Shown: piece by piece, positions 1 through 11,900 of the stretch
Layout: every line of letters starts with the position of its first letter
How positions within the stretch are numbered: the first letter of the stretch is position 1
Assembly (NCBI RefSeq): GCF_047948215.1
Contig: NC_134456.1
Location: 64,499,529 to 64,563,528, forward strand
From: Lycorma delicatula
Lineage: Eukaryota; Arthropoda; Insecta; Hemiptera; Fulgoridae
Reading direction: 5' to 3'
Length of the DNA stretch: 64,000 nt
Made by a program: the position numbers and the translations under genes
The notes under the pieces: model-generated
Told to the model about the DNA's origin: nothing
Database searches by the model: none
What the model saw: the letters and a program-made list of their open reading frames with translations, nothing else

Positions 1-2806
1 TTTTTAATATTAAAAGTACACACACCTTGTCTACTTGTCTGTATTATGTCAACATTTGAAGCATTTATTTTTGCAATTCATGTGGTTCAAATACTGTCTT
101 CATACTCATTCCCCGCCATTTCCATAACTACTGCTTGAGAACTGTCAAGTCATCATCATTTACATATGTTTGTCGCACAAATGCTTTCAGCTTATGGAAG
201 TCATTTGACCTAAATCCAGAGTGCACAGTAGATGACTGACAACATCTCATTAAAATTTTATCCAGCAAACAAATTATCATAGCTGTAAATTTTTTAAGCA
301 CATATTATACAATGACACAACACCCTTTGTCAGCTGCCCCTGATGTTGATTTTTCTGTAATACAGTATACTTCCAGAGTGTTTTACAAGTTGACTTGTGA
401 TTGTCATAACTTCTACCATGAAGCGAATCATCAAAAACCATACTTATTTCAAAATATTGTGGCTATCAACTTGTGTGGACAGATTTTACCTGCACATTTA
501 TAGTTTCGTTTGGTGATGTAGAGATACCATCTAATGACAGGTGTTTTCCCTACAGAGTGCTGTGATTTTGAATTAGCCACGAGTTCTAGATGGTATTTCA
601 TTTTGAAAATAATAAATATACTTGTACTCAAATTTCACATCAATTGTCATATTCATTTAAAACTGAAAATCCTGTATAAATAACCATAGGGAAAAGCAGC
701 AGATAAACATATGCAGACTGTTTATAAAAACCATTTCAAGAATTCAGGGGATGGTCCCCCACATCTAAATAAAGAATAAACTTTATATCAACATATGTAG
801 AAAAATGCTTTGTTTACTGGCTAACAGCCATTTTGTATTTTTAACAGAAAAATTATTTCTCAGGAACGGTTATAATAACGAGCTGAAATTTAATATATAT
901 TGCTAGGGTACTTAGTGATTTTTACTTGAATAAAAACAATGAACCTGGTCTCTTAATCCATTTCAAAATGGCAGCCATATAAACTTTTTAATTGTTAATA
1001 TCTTTGCAATAGCTGGTTTATTTAAATGTTATGTTATATAAAAAAATATTAAGTGTTTTATGACAAAGAAAGTAACACCTTATTGATTCACATCAGTTCA
1101 TAAATAACAAACTTACAACAAAAGTTCTTAATGTGAGACTAGATTAAAAAACCACTTTTAATTTCCTCTTGAATGAAATTAAATAATTTGTCACAATCTC
1201 AATTGGAATAATTTTATTAATGTCATGTTATAAATTATAGTAATTTAATAATATTGAAAATATAATAAATAATATTAATATTGGAAAATAATTTACATTA
1301 CATGTTTTTCGCTTAATGTACAGACACTGGTTATTAAAACATTTTTTTTTAAATAATAAATTATCATATCAGATAATAAAACATTAATGTGCCCCTGTGA
1401 TTGGGACACATTACATAGTTTTGTGATTTTTTCACTGGGGCACTATATTTTTGAATATAATATAATAGTAGACCCATGTTAAGGATTGGAGAACATAAAG
1501 AATTGTTCCAAGAAAGATAGACATATCATGAACCTTAAACCATCGAAAAAATGTTTGACCCTCAAGAGTTCAAGAAAAGAGATAAACATTTAAATGTAAT
1601 TACAGAAAACTTTCAGAAAAATATTTTTAATACATTTAATATCTAAAAGGCTATTAGATATTCCTCTCCCTTGTTATTCCAGTAGCCAGTAATGAAGTTC
1701 TGCATAATTTTTAAGTAAGTTTTCCAGCTATATAATTCAGGTTTATTATGGATAATTTTTAAAACTGTTGTATCCATTATTTATTTTTTTAAATATTATT
1801 AGGTAATATTTTAATTTCTCAATTTTTTAATATTTATAATTAGTCCATTTGTTCCATTTTCTAAATTGTAATTTTTGTCTTTACAAATCAATTATATGTG
1901 CCCACTCTTTATACAGTATATTTTTTTATCATGTCTCGTATAGAGGTTAACTTTTGAGATGTAGGTAATGTTAGATTATGATTTTTAAGATGTTTTTTTA
2001 CCTTGGTAAATGGAGGGAAATGTGCATTTTTTCAATGCTTTATCTGATCCTTTGGTAAAAGTCTGAGGAGAGGTTATTTTGCTAAATTTTGATCCAATTC
2101 TTTGTATACATTGTTAATGGTTTCTCTAGTAAAACCAATGAACTCAATTGTGCCCCAATTTCCTTTACTAAGCTTCCTGACCAAGTGAACACCCAGTTTT
2201 CCCTATAAATCATTGCATTAAAAGCTGGCATCGTATGCTGGACAGTATGAAAAGGATAGTTTGTGATAAATTTGTCATGTGAATACTTTTTCTGTACATA
2301 TCAAAAGTTATTTTGTTATCTTTATAAATTAATTTTAGACACAAAATTTTTTAAAACTATTTACTTTCAGTTTAATAATTAAATTTTAATTTTGAATTTA
2401 GATTAAGCAGTAAATAAAATTTAAAAAATAGAAATTGAAATTGCCTTCTTGTTTTACATTTTAAATAATTTCTTTTAAATATTTTCCTTCTAGCCACCAA
2501 GGCAGTCCTTGTAAAGTAGCAGTATATTGAAATGAATTTATCAAGTTATGTTCATATTGTTTTTGTGGTCAAAATATTAATTTGACATAAATTTTATACG
2601 TACTTGAATTAAAAATCATAAAAATTCTAGCCGTTTTCTAGTTCATTTTTTTCTTCTGGGATCATTATGTAATCAGGTTCTTTTTTTTTTAATTAACAAC
2701 TTTAACAACACAGTTATGTAAATGATTGAATATGGTCAAACCATAGCAAGGTATTTGTCAAGCTTTCTTACAGTAATGCATTTATGATTTTTTATTTTTT
2801 TTACAG
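1..2806. other. AT-rich intron of TMEM198 (probable), no exon recognised
   Basis: No coding block was recognised on either strand. The last exon boundary at 2806 shows this is intronic or 5' flanking sequence of TMEM198. A near-perfect inverted repeat lies at 1389-1400/1432-1443. The stretch at about 800-1010 has two oppositely placed copies of a GCCATTTTG-like motif and may be an old repeat. Confidence 0.5.
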
Positions 2807-2920
2807 GTTACAGGTGTTTCAAGGCAGTTATGTTTCTAACTGGCTTTATTTTTGGTTCAGTTGTTATATATTTAATCTGTATACAAGATAGAATGATGAT
2901 GCCAGCATACGGTAATGCAG
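2807..2920 (+). CDS. TMEM198: TMEM198 exon, [13 protein letters not shown] membrane segment
   Basis: A polypyrimidine tract and CAG precede position 2807; the two bases GT complete a glycine codon begun in the missing upstream exon. The exon encodes a conserved YRCFKAV start, a hydrophobic helix ([17 protein letters not shown]), a short polar loop, and YGNAG. The donor is G|GTATTG at 2921. It splices in phase 1 to the exon at 12564, where the glycine is completed by GT, giving NAGVALCAG as in the family. Confidence 0.88.
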
Positions 2921-5900
2921 GTATTGGTTATTTTCTATTATATATTTATTTCAAAGTATTTAGTGTTAGATCGATATCTACACATCATTCTGTTAACAGT
3001 AGTTTAATTTTCTTGTTATAATTCTTCTTTGTATTTGATGCTGCTTAATAAGAATAATAATGATTCTTTTTTTTCTTTTCTTTTGTTTATCTGCTTTATA
3101 GCAGACATTCTTTAATTTCAAACAAATATTTAACAAAATATTTTAAATCTTTAATTTCAGCATAAATTTGAACAGAATAAAGTTTTTTTAAATATTAAAA
3201 AAAAAAACACTATTTATTTTATTCTGTGTTGTTCCAGTATATTTCATTCTGAAAATTTTAACAAAAAGATTGTCCTTAACTCAAATAGATAAAAGAAAGA
3301 ATTATTTCCAAGCAGAATCAAAAAATAAAGGTAGTTCTAAGATATAGGAATCAGTAAATTGATTTATTTCAGGTTCAATACAGTTGAAATAAAATTGTAA
3401 TTTGTAAATTTGTAATGCAGTATGTCTTTTTTTACTTCTCAAATAAAACTATCTTATCTGAAAAAAATTATGGAGACCACAGAATGAATGTTAAAAACCT
3501 TAAAATTACCATTTTTCTTCTTCCAGATAAATTGTTATCTGGTTATATTTTAATTCTAGTTACCACAGGAAAATTATGCTTCCATCCCCTTTTTTAATGA
3601 GAGATTATTTCTTCCACAAGCAAGAAAAATTTTATTCACTGCAAAAAAACACTTGATTCTTAACTTTTGAGAAAATGCTGAGAATTTTCACCCATTTAGA
3701 GAAGAAAATATATAAATAAAACATGAAGATCATCAAAGTTTAATCTGTTTACACAAATTAATAATTTTAATAAATTGAAAGATACAATTAGGAAACCAGA
3801 TCTAATGTAAATTTTTATAGCATATTGGTGGATATTAAGAATAACTAACCAAAATATCAGATTTGATTGATGAAGAAATATCAGAAGATATGATTTAAGA
3901 AAACAAGGACAAAAGCTTTAGTCACGATGAAAATGAAAATAAAGAAATTTCTACATTATTACTGAATCGTGCTTCCATTACATAATCCTTTAGAAAGAGT
4001 ATAAGATGTCAGACAAGATTAATATGTGTAGTGTGTTCTTGCAGTTAATTATATTCAGTTGTAGCAGGTGAAAAACATTTTCATAACTTTTATATAGTAT
4101 TTTGTCATAAAATTATCCTATATTTAAAAAATGAGTATATTCCATTTAGAAAGAAATCCTGTTTAGATGCACATCTTACTTCAAAATTTTAGAGTGTATA
4201 AAGCTTAAAATGGAACATATGAAATGAGGTTGGCAATATAAAATGGATTGATACTTTTTTTTATTAATTAGGTGAAACCTTTTTTAGCCACACTCAGAAA
4301 CAGAATGTAGAATGAACAAATGATAGAAACTATCAAAAAATTACATAAAAAATTTTCAGAAGTGAACAAATGTGGTTTAAAACTTATCTAGAAGACTATT
4401 CAACTTTTTTGGCCAAATGTTTACATTTTGGCCTTGACATATGCCTTTTTTCAAATTCCCTCTATACACTTAAGAAAATGTCCAATGGGGGTTATTTTAT
4501 CGAAAAATACAAATTTTATGAAAATTTTTAAATAAAAAAAAATTTAAAGAAGATACAAAGTACAGCCAATTGGTCGTAAAAAACAAATGAACATAAAAAA
4601 CTAAATTTATTACCAATTTAACATGTGAAGCATATCATTTTTATTTTTCTGTGAAGCCAATATTGTTTTCTAGACTCTTTACTGACAAAAGATTTTGTTC
4701 TTGTGCCATTCATTAAAATATATTGTTGTAGATTTGCTAGTTCATTCCTGCTGTTTTTAATCTCCCAGTTTCCTAAAATCAAATCAATGAAAATGAAGCA
4801 TGTGGAAGTGATTAAGTCCAAGGTTTGGAATGAAAGGAGAAATGATGAAAATTTTCCCATCATAATAGCCAATCTTCAGAACAGTGTATCAGTGTGTACA
4901 GGGCCAGCCCTAGTGTTTTTGCCACCGTAGGGAAACCCAAAAATTGCCATTCCCCCAAGCTTCAAAAAAACTTAAAATTTTTCAAAAAATAGTGTTATAA
5001 AAGTACCATGTTAACCAGAAAACCTACATACAGTTGAATTAAGGCAATAATACTAATACAGCGTTACACAATATTGTTTTATTGAAAAACAAAATTTACA
5101 CTTTTAACAACAATGAACGTACAAACTAAAACTAATACCTACTATTTTCAGAGATAATTAAATATACTTTTAAAACAATAAACAAAACTAGTGCAATAAT
5201 TTTATTGTAATAATAAATAGTAAATAATATTATTTTCTAGATTCAAGCAATCAAAATATATTTTTGTGGTTTGTATTAATTTTTTTTACGCTCTAGTTCA
5301 GATGGTTTTGCAACTCCTAAATTTTACCGCCATAAGCAGTTGCTTACCGCCTACAACTGGCCCTGGTGTATGTTGTCTTAACTGAAAACAATTCCTGATA
5401 CCTTACCACATCATCAGTCATGAATGGCCCACTCCAGTTTAGATTCATATTACATATCTTCTGCAGTTGCTATTCTCTGATATGGGAACAGAAGCCGTTT
5501 CACCTTTCTTGTTATGATCTAAAGATGTATATACTTTTGGACATGATTCTTTTAGAGCATCAGCCAATATTTTTCAGTCCTATCATTCACACTGTTTATT
5601 GCTGTCTAATTTTTCAGTAACAGTTTTTGTGCACAGTAAATTTTACTGTCTCAAATTTCCATTACAAGAATACATCATGAAGTATCAGTTTTCTACATCT
5701 TTTACAAAACATGTTTAACTATCTCATACTGCTGAACACTGCTTTCACTTTGTCATGATACTGTAAAGAAACTATTCTCATCAATTTTTTGTTTTCATTT
5801 TTAAAAATCTGTCATTACTGTGGATATAACTACTATCACCTTTGCGAGCTTACTTCCAAATTAAAAAAAAAGAAAATTTAATTTGAAAAGCTCATTCACA

Positions 5901-8900
5901 AAACAATTCAAATTAAGGGGGGAACAACGAAAAAATGTACTAGGGCTATGTAGTCTGATCACATGTATATTATTAAAATTAAAAAAATAATTAACATTAA
6001 CAATACAAGAAAATAATTTTTTTAACATTAGTTAAACATATTATTTATATCAGAATTATATGGAATCATATATTTTTGAATCATATCTATATGGAATCAT
6101 AGAAAACACATTTCCACACTACTCGTCTGTCATATTTAAAAAAATATATAAAATAAAGTAATTAACATTCACAATACAAGATAATAATTTGTTTTAACGT
6201 AAGTTAAACATATTATTTATATCAGAATTATATGGAATCATATATTTTGAATCATATCATTAATTTTTCTCTTCATATACATAAGGATACTTTCCTGCAC
6301 ATATAAAAATAATGATGACCTCGCATCGAATACACCTATTTACCCAGTCTCACTGTCCTGTCTCATCAAACCAAGAACACATCACCACTTCCGTGCGAGC
6401 CAACTCAAAACACGTCTCCACTCCATGACTGCTAAATTCACACTAGCCCGGAAATAAAGAATGTCAGTCTGGTTTCCCCTGCCAGACGCCCGTTCGTATT
6501 TATGCACGTACACACTTTTTTCTGAGAATGTATATGCTCACACCAGTCCACGATGACATCACCGTCTGGCTATCCAGACCATGTTAGACATCAAAAAACA
6601 AAGTTATGTAATACAATTTCTTATCAAACTAATTACGTTTATTTAACTATTAAAATAATATAATACTATTGCCTATTTTCTGTTTTTAATATCAGCTAAG
6701 CCAAATGAATATTAAAACTACCTTTTTAAATATTGAAACTTTTTTCTTTATGACATAATATATATTGTTCGTAACCAACAAAATTTAGAATGGTTACACC
6801 TTCATCATGATTTTGATGATGATGTTCTTCATAATTGATCTTTTCATTCCAATATCTGAAATTACTATAGCTCATAAAATTCAGACCATAGTTCTCATAA
6901 CTTTTCTTGTGAATTTCTGTAGAGTTGTTGTTCGTTACAATAAGAATGAAATTACAACTTGTATGTTAGAGAAGGTAAAATTATTTTATTTTTGAAATTA
7001 TTGTAAATTGGTCATATTTATTTACCATTTGTTTCTAAAAGATACATTTTAAGAGTATTTCACAAATTCGTTAATATTGTGGCTTGATGAAGTTCAGTCT
7101 GAAATGTTGTATAATTTAATTTAATTAATTACATTGAATATATACATTAATTTCAACAAAAGTATTACACAACAATAAAAACCATTTTCCCTTTGTGATT
7201 CATTTTTCCACTCTTCCTGATCCATGTTATTTAGTGCCAGGTGCCACTCCACCACAATTTCCTAAATTCAAAATCCCAATTATCAGTTGGCCTTCTTTTA
7301 TTCTTCAACCCTAGTGGGCTACAGTTAGCTTCTTAGCCCATCACCTTTTCAGCTGCAATCTCCCCACATTCTTTCTCTAATTACTCTCCCAACATCCTCT
7401 ATTGTTTTCTCTTTTATCCGCTCTTTAGTTTTAATAATTCCTTGTGATGCCTTGCATCAGTCTACACATTGATTTTTATTCAATTCTGAATTTATTTATT
7501 ACCTTACCCTTTAGTGACCATGTTCACATCTGTAGATGAACACTGGACTCACACATACATGCACATTTTCCACAGTTTATTATCAGAGTAAATCACAGAA
7601 TTAGACAAGATATTTATTTTATATTTGATTAGCTCTTTATTATTCTTTGAAATTCTTCAATATGCCTTGTTCTTGCAGTATTCTTACCAAAAATACAAAA
7701 ACTTTCCACCTTTTCTAACTCTTGTCCATGCTACTGTCACCACTGTTATTAAATTTTTTTCCTTTTTTTAAATTAATCTCTAATCTTATTTTCTTTCTTT
7801 TTACCAAATGCTATGACAGTCCTTTAATTTTAATTACATTCTTTCCAATAAGCACAGTGCAGTTAGCAAATTTTTTACCCTTTATACGCGTGGTATAAAA
7901 TTATGAAATTTGCTGTAATACTTAATTTCATTTTTTCTTTTATTTTAATTTCTTTAAGTTAATTGTTTTACTTAAATTTGCAGGTCTGGTAGTTCATTAA
8001 AACAAATTTTACTTTTTAAATTTTTTATTATTAGTCCCACTAATAATAATAATATGTAAAATAATAATTATTATTGTTATTAAAATAATAATATATAAAT
8101 AAAAAATAATATGTAAATTTTTTGATGTGATAAAAATTACAGTTTATAAAACAAATTTTAGTCTATATTATAAACAAATATTATAAAATAAGAAAACGGA
8201 AAAGTTACAAAAGTAAAAAAGTCACATTAAATTGAGCTGAGTATGATATACTTCGAAGCATTCGTCTGGGTGGAGAGCTGGCGTGGCTTCACATGTCTTG
8301 CACAGATATATAGTTTCTTTCCTCAATCCTTTCGTCAAACACACCACAAATCTTGCTGCTGATTGTTTTTCTCATTTCTTTATAAAATGTGTTTTTCCAT
8401 CCAGTCTTTTCTTCACGAGGTCCTTTGGATGGTCGTCGACGACGTCTTGAAGATGGATGAGCCCTTACTCTATCAGCTACTAGAGATTGCATTAAACTCT
8501 TTATGAAAGCGAAGTGGCTTAGAGGTTTTTTCTGGTTGTCTTTTTGCAATTGTTTTTTACAATAAATAGGAGTTTATTATACAGACCTCCAAAAAATCAT
8601 TTTCCGATACCACTTTTTCGTTCTTCTCATGAACTGGTAAGAGGAGATAAAATGATCGCTTCGATCTACTGCCCCCATATGTTTTGTGTAATCCAAAACA
8701 ACATTGGGTTTTGAAACTGATAGATGATTAGGCCATTTGCTAGCTACATTAGTCATGTCTGACTTGCTGCCCTTCCCACAATTACTAAGTATGTGCACTA
8801 CTCTCTTATCTTTTCATGAGCAACTAAAATATTTCCTTTCCTTTGAATGGTAATGTCTCCTTTCTTCATTTTTTTTGTTGAAGCTTTTAGGTTAGGTGGC

Positions 8901-11900
8901 ATTTCTTTCCTCGTTGGCATTACTGTGCCAGTGAGGAATGTGTTTTGTTGCAATAATTCATTGGCTAATTCAGGGCTCGTATAATACCTGTCAGTATATA
9001 CATACAATCCACTTGTGGGTGCTGAAGGATTTTTCATTATTACAAAGTACTTTTACTATTTGAGAACTTGTGATCCGTGTATAAGATCTTGTTTTCCAAA
9101 ATATGGAATAAAATCAAAAATATATCCATCACTGTAATCAGATAAAACAAAAAGTTTCATCCCAAATTTTCTTGGCTTCTGAGGGTTGTAAACTTTAAAG
9201 CTGACTATCCCCTTGAAAGAAATAGTACTTTCATCTACAGCAACTTTATTACTGGGATTATAAAACAATTTAGTTATTTTTTTACTTGTTCAATAATAGG
9301 TTTTATAAGAAAATCTTTCCCCCTTACATCTCCTTGTCCATGTTCACTGTTGAAATGTAAATTCCAAAAAATATTCAAGAATTCAGCCTTTGAAAAACAT
9401 CTCTATAAAATGGGATTCTAATCTTCCATTTTGCCAAATAATATGACTCGATTTTGGGCAGTGGCATTGTGTACCCATATTTATCACTGTGCCTATAAAA
9501 GCTTTTATGTCAGAAACTGACACATCATTCCACTTATTCAGTCTTGAATGTGGAGAAAGCCTTTGTGCTTTTCTCTTGTTTGTAAAAGTATTGGTTTCAG
9601 TACAAATTAGATTAAACAGATCGTTGTTAAAAAATAATTCAAAATAATCAATTGGTAATGATTCTGTATCAAAACTTGATGGCAAATTGAGCCCATGATT
9701 TATGTTATGAACTGGAACATAAGCAGTTATGTTACAGGAACTTTATGTTACGAACAGTTTATTGACTGTCCAGGATCATTATTTGAAACATTATTCCATT
9801 CGCTAATATTAGACCTACCTTTACTATTTGGAAATATTCCCACACTATTATCTTCATCACTACTGTCTTCGTCACTATAATTATGTAAAATATTGTCTTC
9901 AAAATCAATAGACTTACTATCGTCCACAATTGCACTTGAAAATGTAGCATCCATCGCACCAGTAACAAAATCATCAAAGTCTCAATCGTCAGGATTCACC
10001 ATAGTTGTAAATTAACAATCAACACAAACGTAAACAGAAAAAACGCAGAAAACTAAAAACGAATATTGTACATAACACACAATTTATTATGTTATTAATC
10101 AGAAAAAATAACAAATAATAAAGAACATAACATCTAAAAACAGTCAAACATGTACGTATCAGCAGTAGAAGTGGAATCACGTTTCTAAAGATTGCTGCAG
10201 ATATTTCCGCCTAGAGCACTATCAGAACTACCAGATGCGCGCGCAGCAAAACAAAAGAGAAAAAATATGTTAGTATGCGACTAATTTATGGCTTTGGCGC
10301 ATTGAAAGAAGTTAGCACGGCAACAAAACTTTAAAATAACATTTAATTGCGCCCTAAAAGTTATTTGACGATCTAAAACTACTTCATTATGTAGCTAAAT
10401 GGGCCAAGCAATATATTCCACTTAGAATGTTTAGAGGTTTGTTTATTTAGTGAAATATTCCGCTTAAAGCATACAAAGGGTTAATGATTGAACCATTCTC
10501 CAATTATTCTTTATCCTTTTTCTTCCCAGTTAAATTAATAAAAGACATATTTCAGAAAGTATTGAATAATTTGAAGAATTGAACACATCTTGTTGCAGTC
10601 ATTCTCTTTATGTATCACCTGGGATAACTTTTTATATTTAACATTTAAAAATTGGATATTTGTATATGTATTTAAAAAGTTTGATATAAATCTGAGAGAT
10701 TCTCATTTTTTTAAAGTAGTAAATTTAGCTTACTTGCAGTTACTGTCAAAAGTATATTCAAAGTCTATTAGCAGTAGTATTATTAGAAAGTTTCTATACA
10801 ATAGCTGTCATAATATTTTATAGAGTACAAACAATAAATTGATTGGTTTATAATGCCCTAAATCTTGGCAGTCTCGCTTTTTGAACTGTAGTTTAGTTTT
10901 GACTACACTACAGACTGAATCATGCTTCTGAAGGAAAGACATATGTGAGGCAATTAAAATTTATCAGGTTTCTTTTAACAGTGTTGGTGGATATATTTTT
11001 AATTCAGTTATTATAAGAAATTAGATTAGTTTTTTAAAATAATGTACATTCCTAAAACTAGAAAAAAAGTAATATTTATGTAGTACAAGGGTCATTCAAT
11101 TATAAACCAGGATTTGTTTACTTAGCTTTATTAATGTTAGATAAAATTATATAGTTCTACATATTTTCCTTCAACAGAGATACATTTTCTCCACCAGTTA
11201 GTTAGCTTCCTGATCCCCTCGTCAAAAAAAACAAAAGGGATGCCCCAACAACAAATTGCGTACGTAATACTCAACTGCGACATCATCTTTGTATCTTTTC
11301 CTTCCTAAAGCTTCTTTCAAGAAACAAAACATGTGGAAATCATACAGTGACAAGTCTAGACTGTACAGTGGATGTTTAAGAGTTGTCCAATGAATTTTAA
11401 CGAGTCTGAGCTGCTGTGTTCTTGCATTGTCATGGAAAAGGAAGATGTTATGAATCAGTTGCCAGTGTCATTTGTTGCAGTGACCAGCTGTGATGTCATC
11501 CAACAACTAGCAGTAGTATGCCACATTTACCATTCTTCATTCGTGTAGAAAATCAATAAGCAGTCCACCTTTTGAGTCCCACAACACAGTTGTCAAAACT
11601 TTTTCAGTTGACAAGCATTTCTTGGTCTTGAAAGATGCTCCCTTCCTCACTTTTCCAACACTCCATACTTATTCTCTTGCTTTTCAGGGTGTAGTGGTAG
11701 ACCCACTTTTCATTACAGGTCACAGTTGGTCCAAAAATGCCTGTCATTCTTCCTCAAAGCGATCCTGAAGCCACCGACAGATGTCTTACCAGACATTTCT
11801 CTTTACTTCAGTGAGAAGACGTGGACCCACCTTGCCAACACTTTGCTGTATCCAAGAGTGTCTGTCAACACTATATGCACCACTCCCAACACTTATGCCT

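Noticed and set aside
800..1010. Paired GCCATTTTG/CAAAATGGC motifs as MITE ends
   Set aside because: The inverted match is short and the outer ends do not pair; no target duplication.
6300..6590. CpG-containing stretch as a promoter of TMEM198
   Set aside because: No TATA or initiator pair and no first exon nearby; left as unexplained intron sequence.
7480..7870. LINE reverse-transcriptase tail on the minus strand
   Set aside because: Only scattered similarity (a KFLYF-like word, some basic runs) with stops every few codons; below the level I can support.
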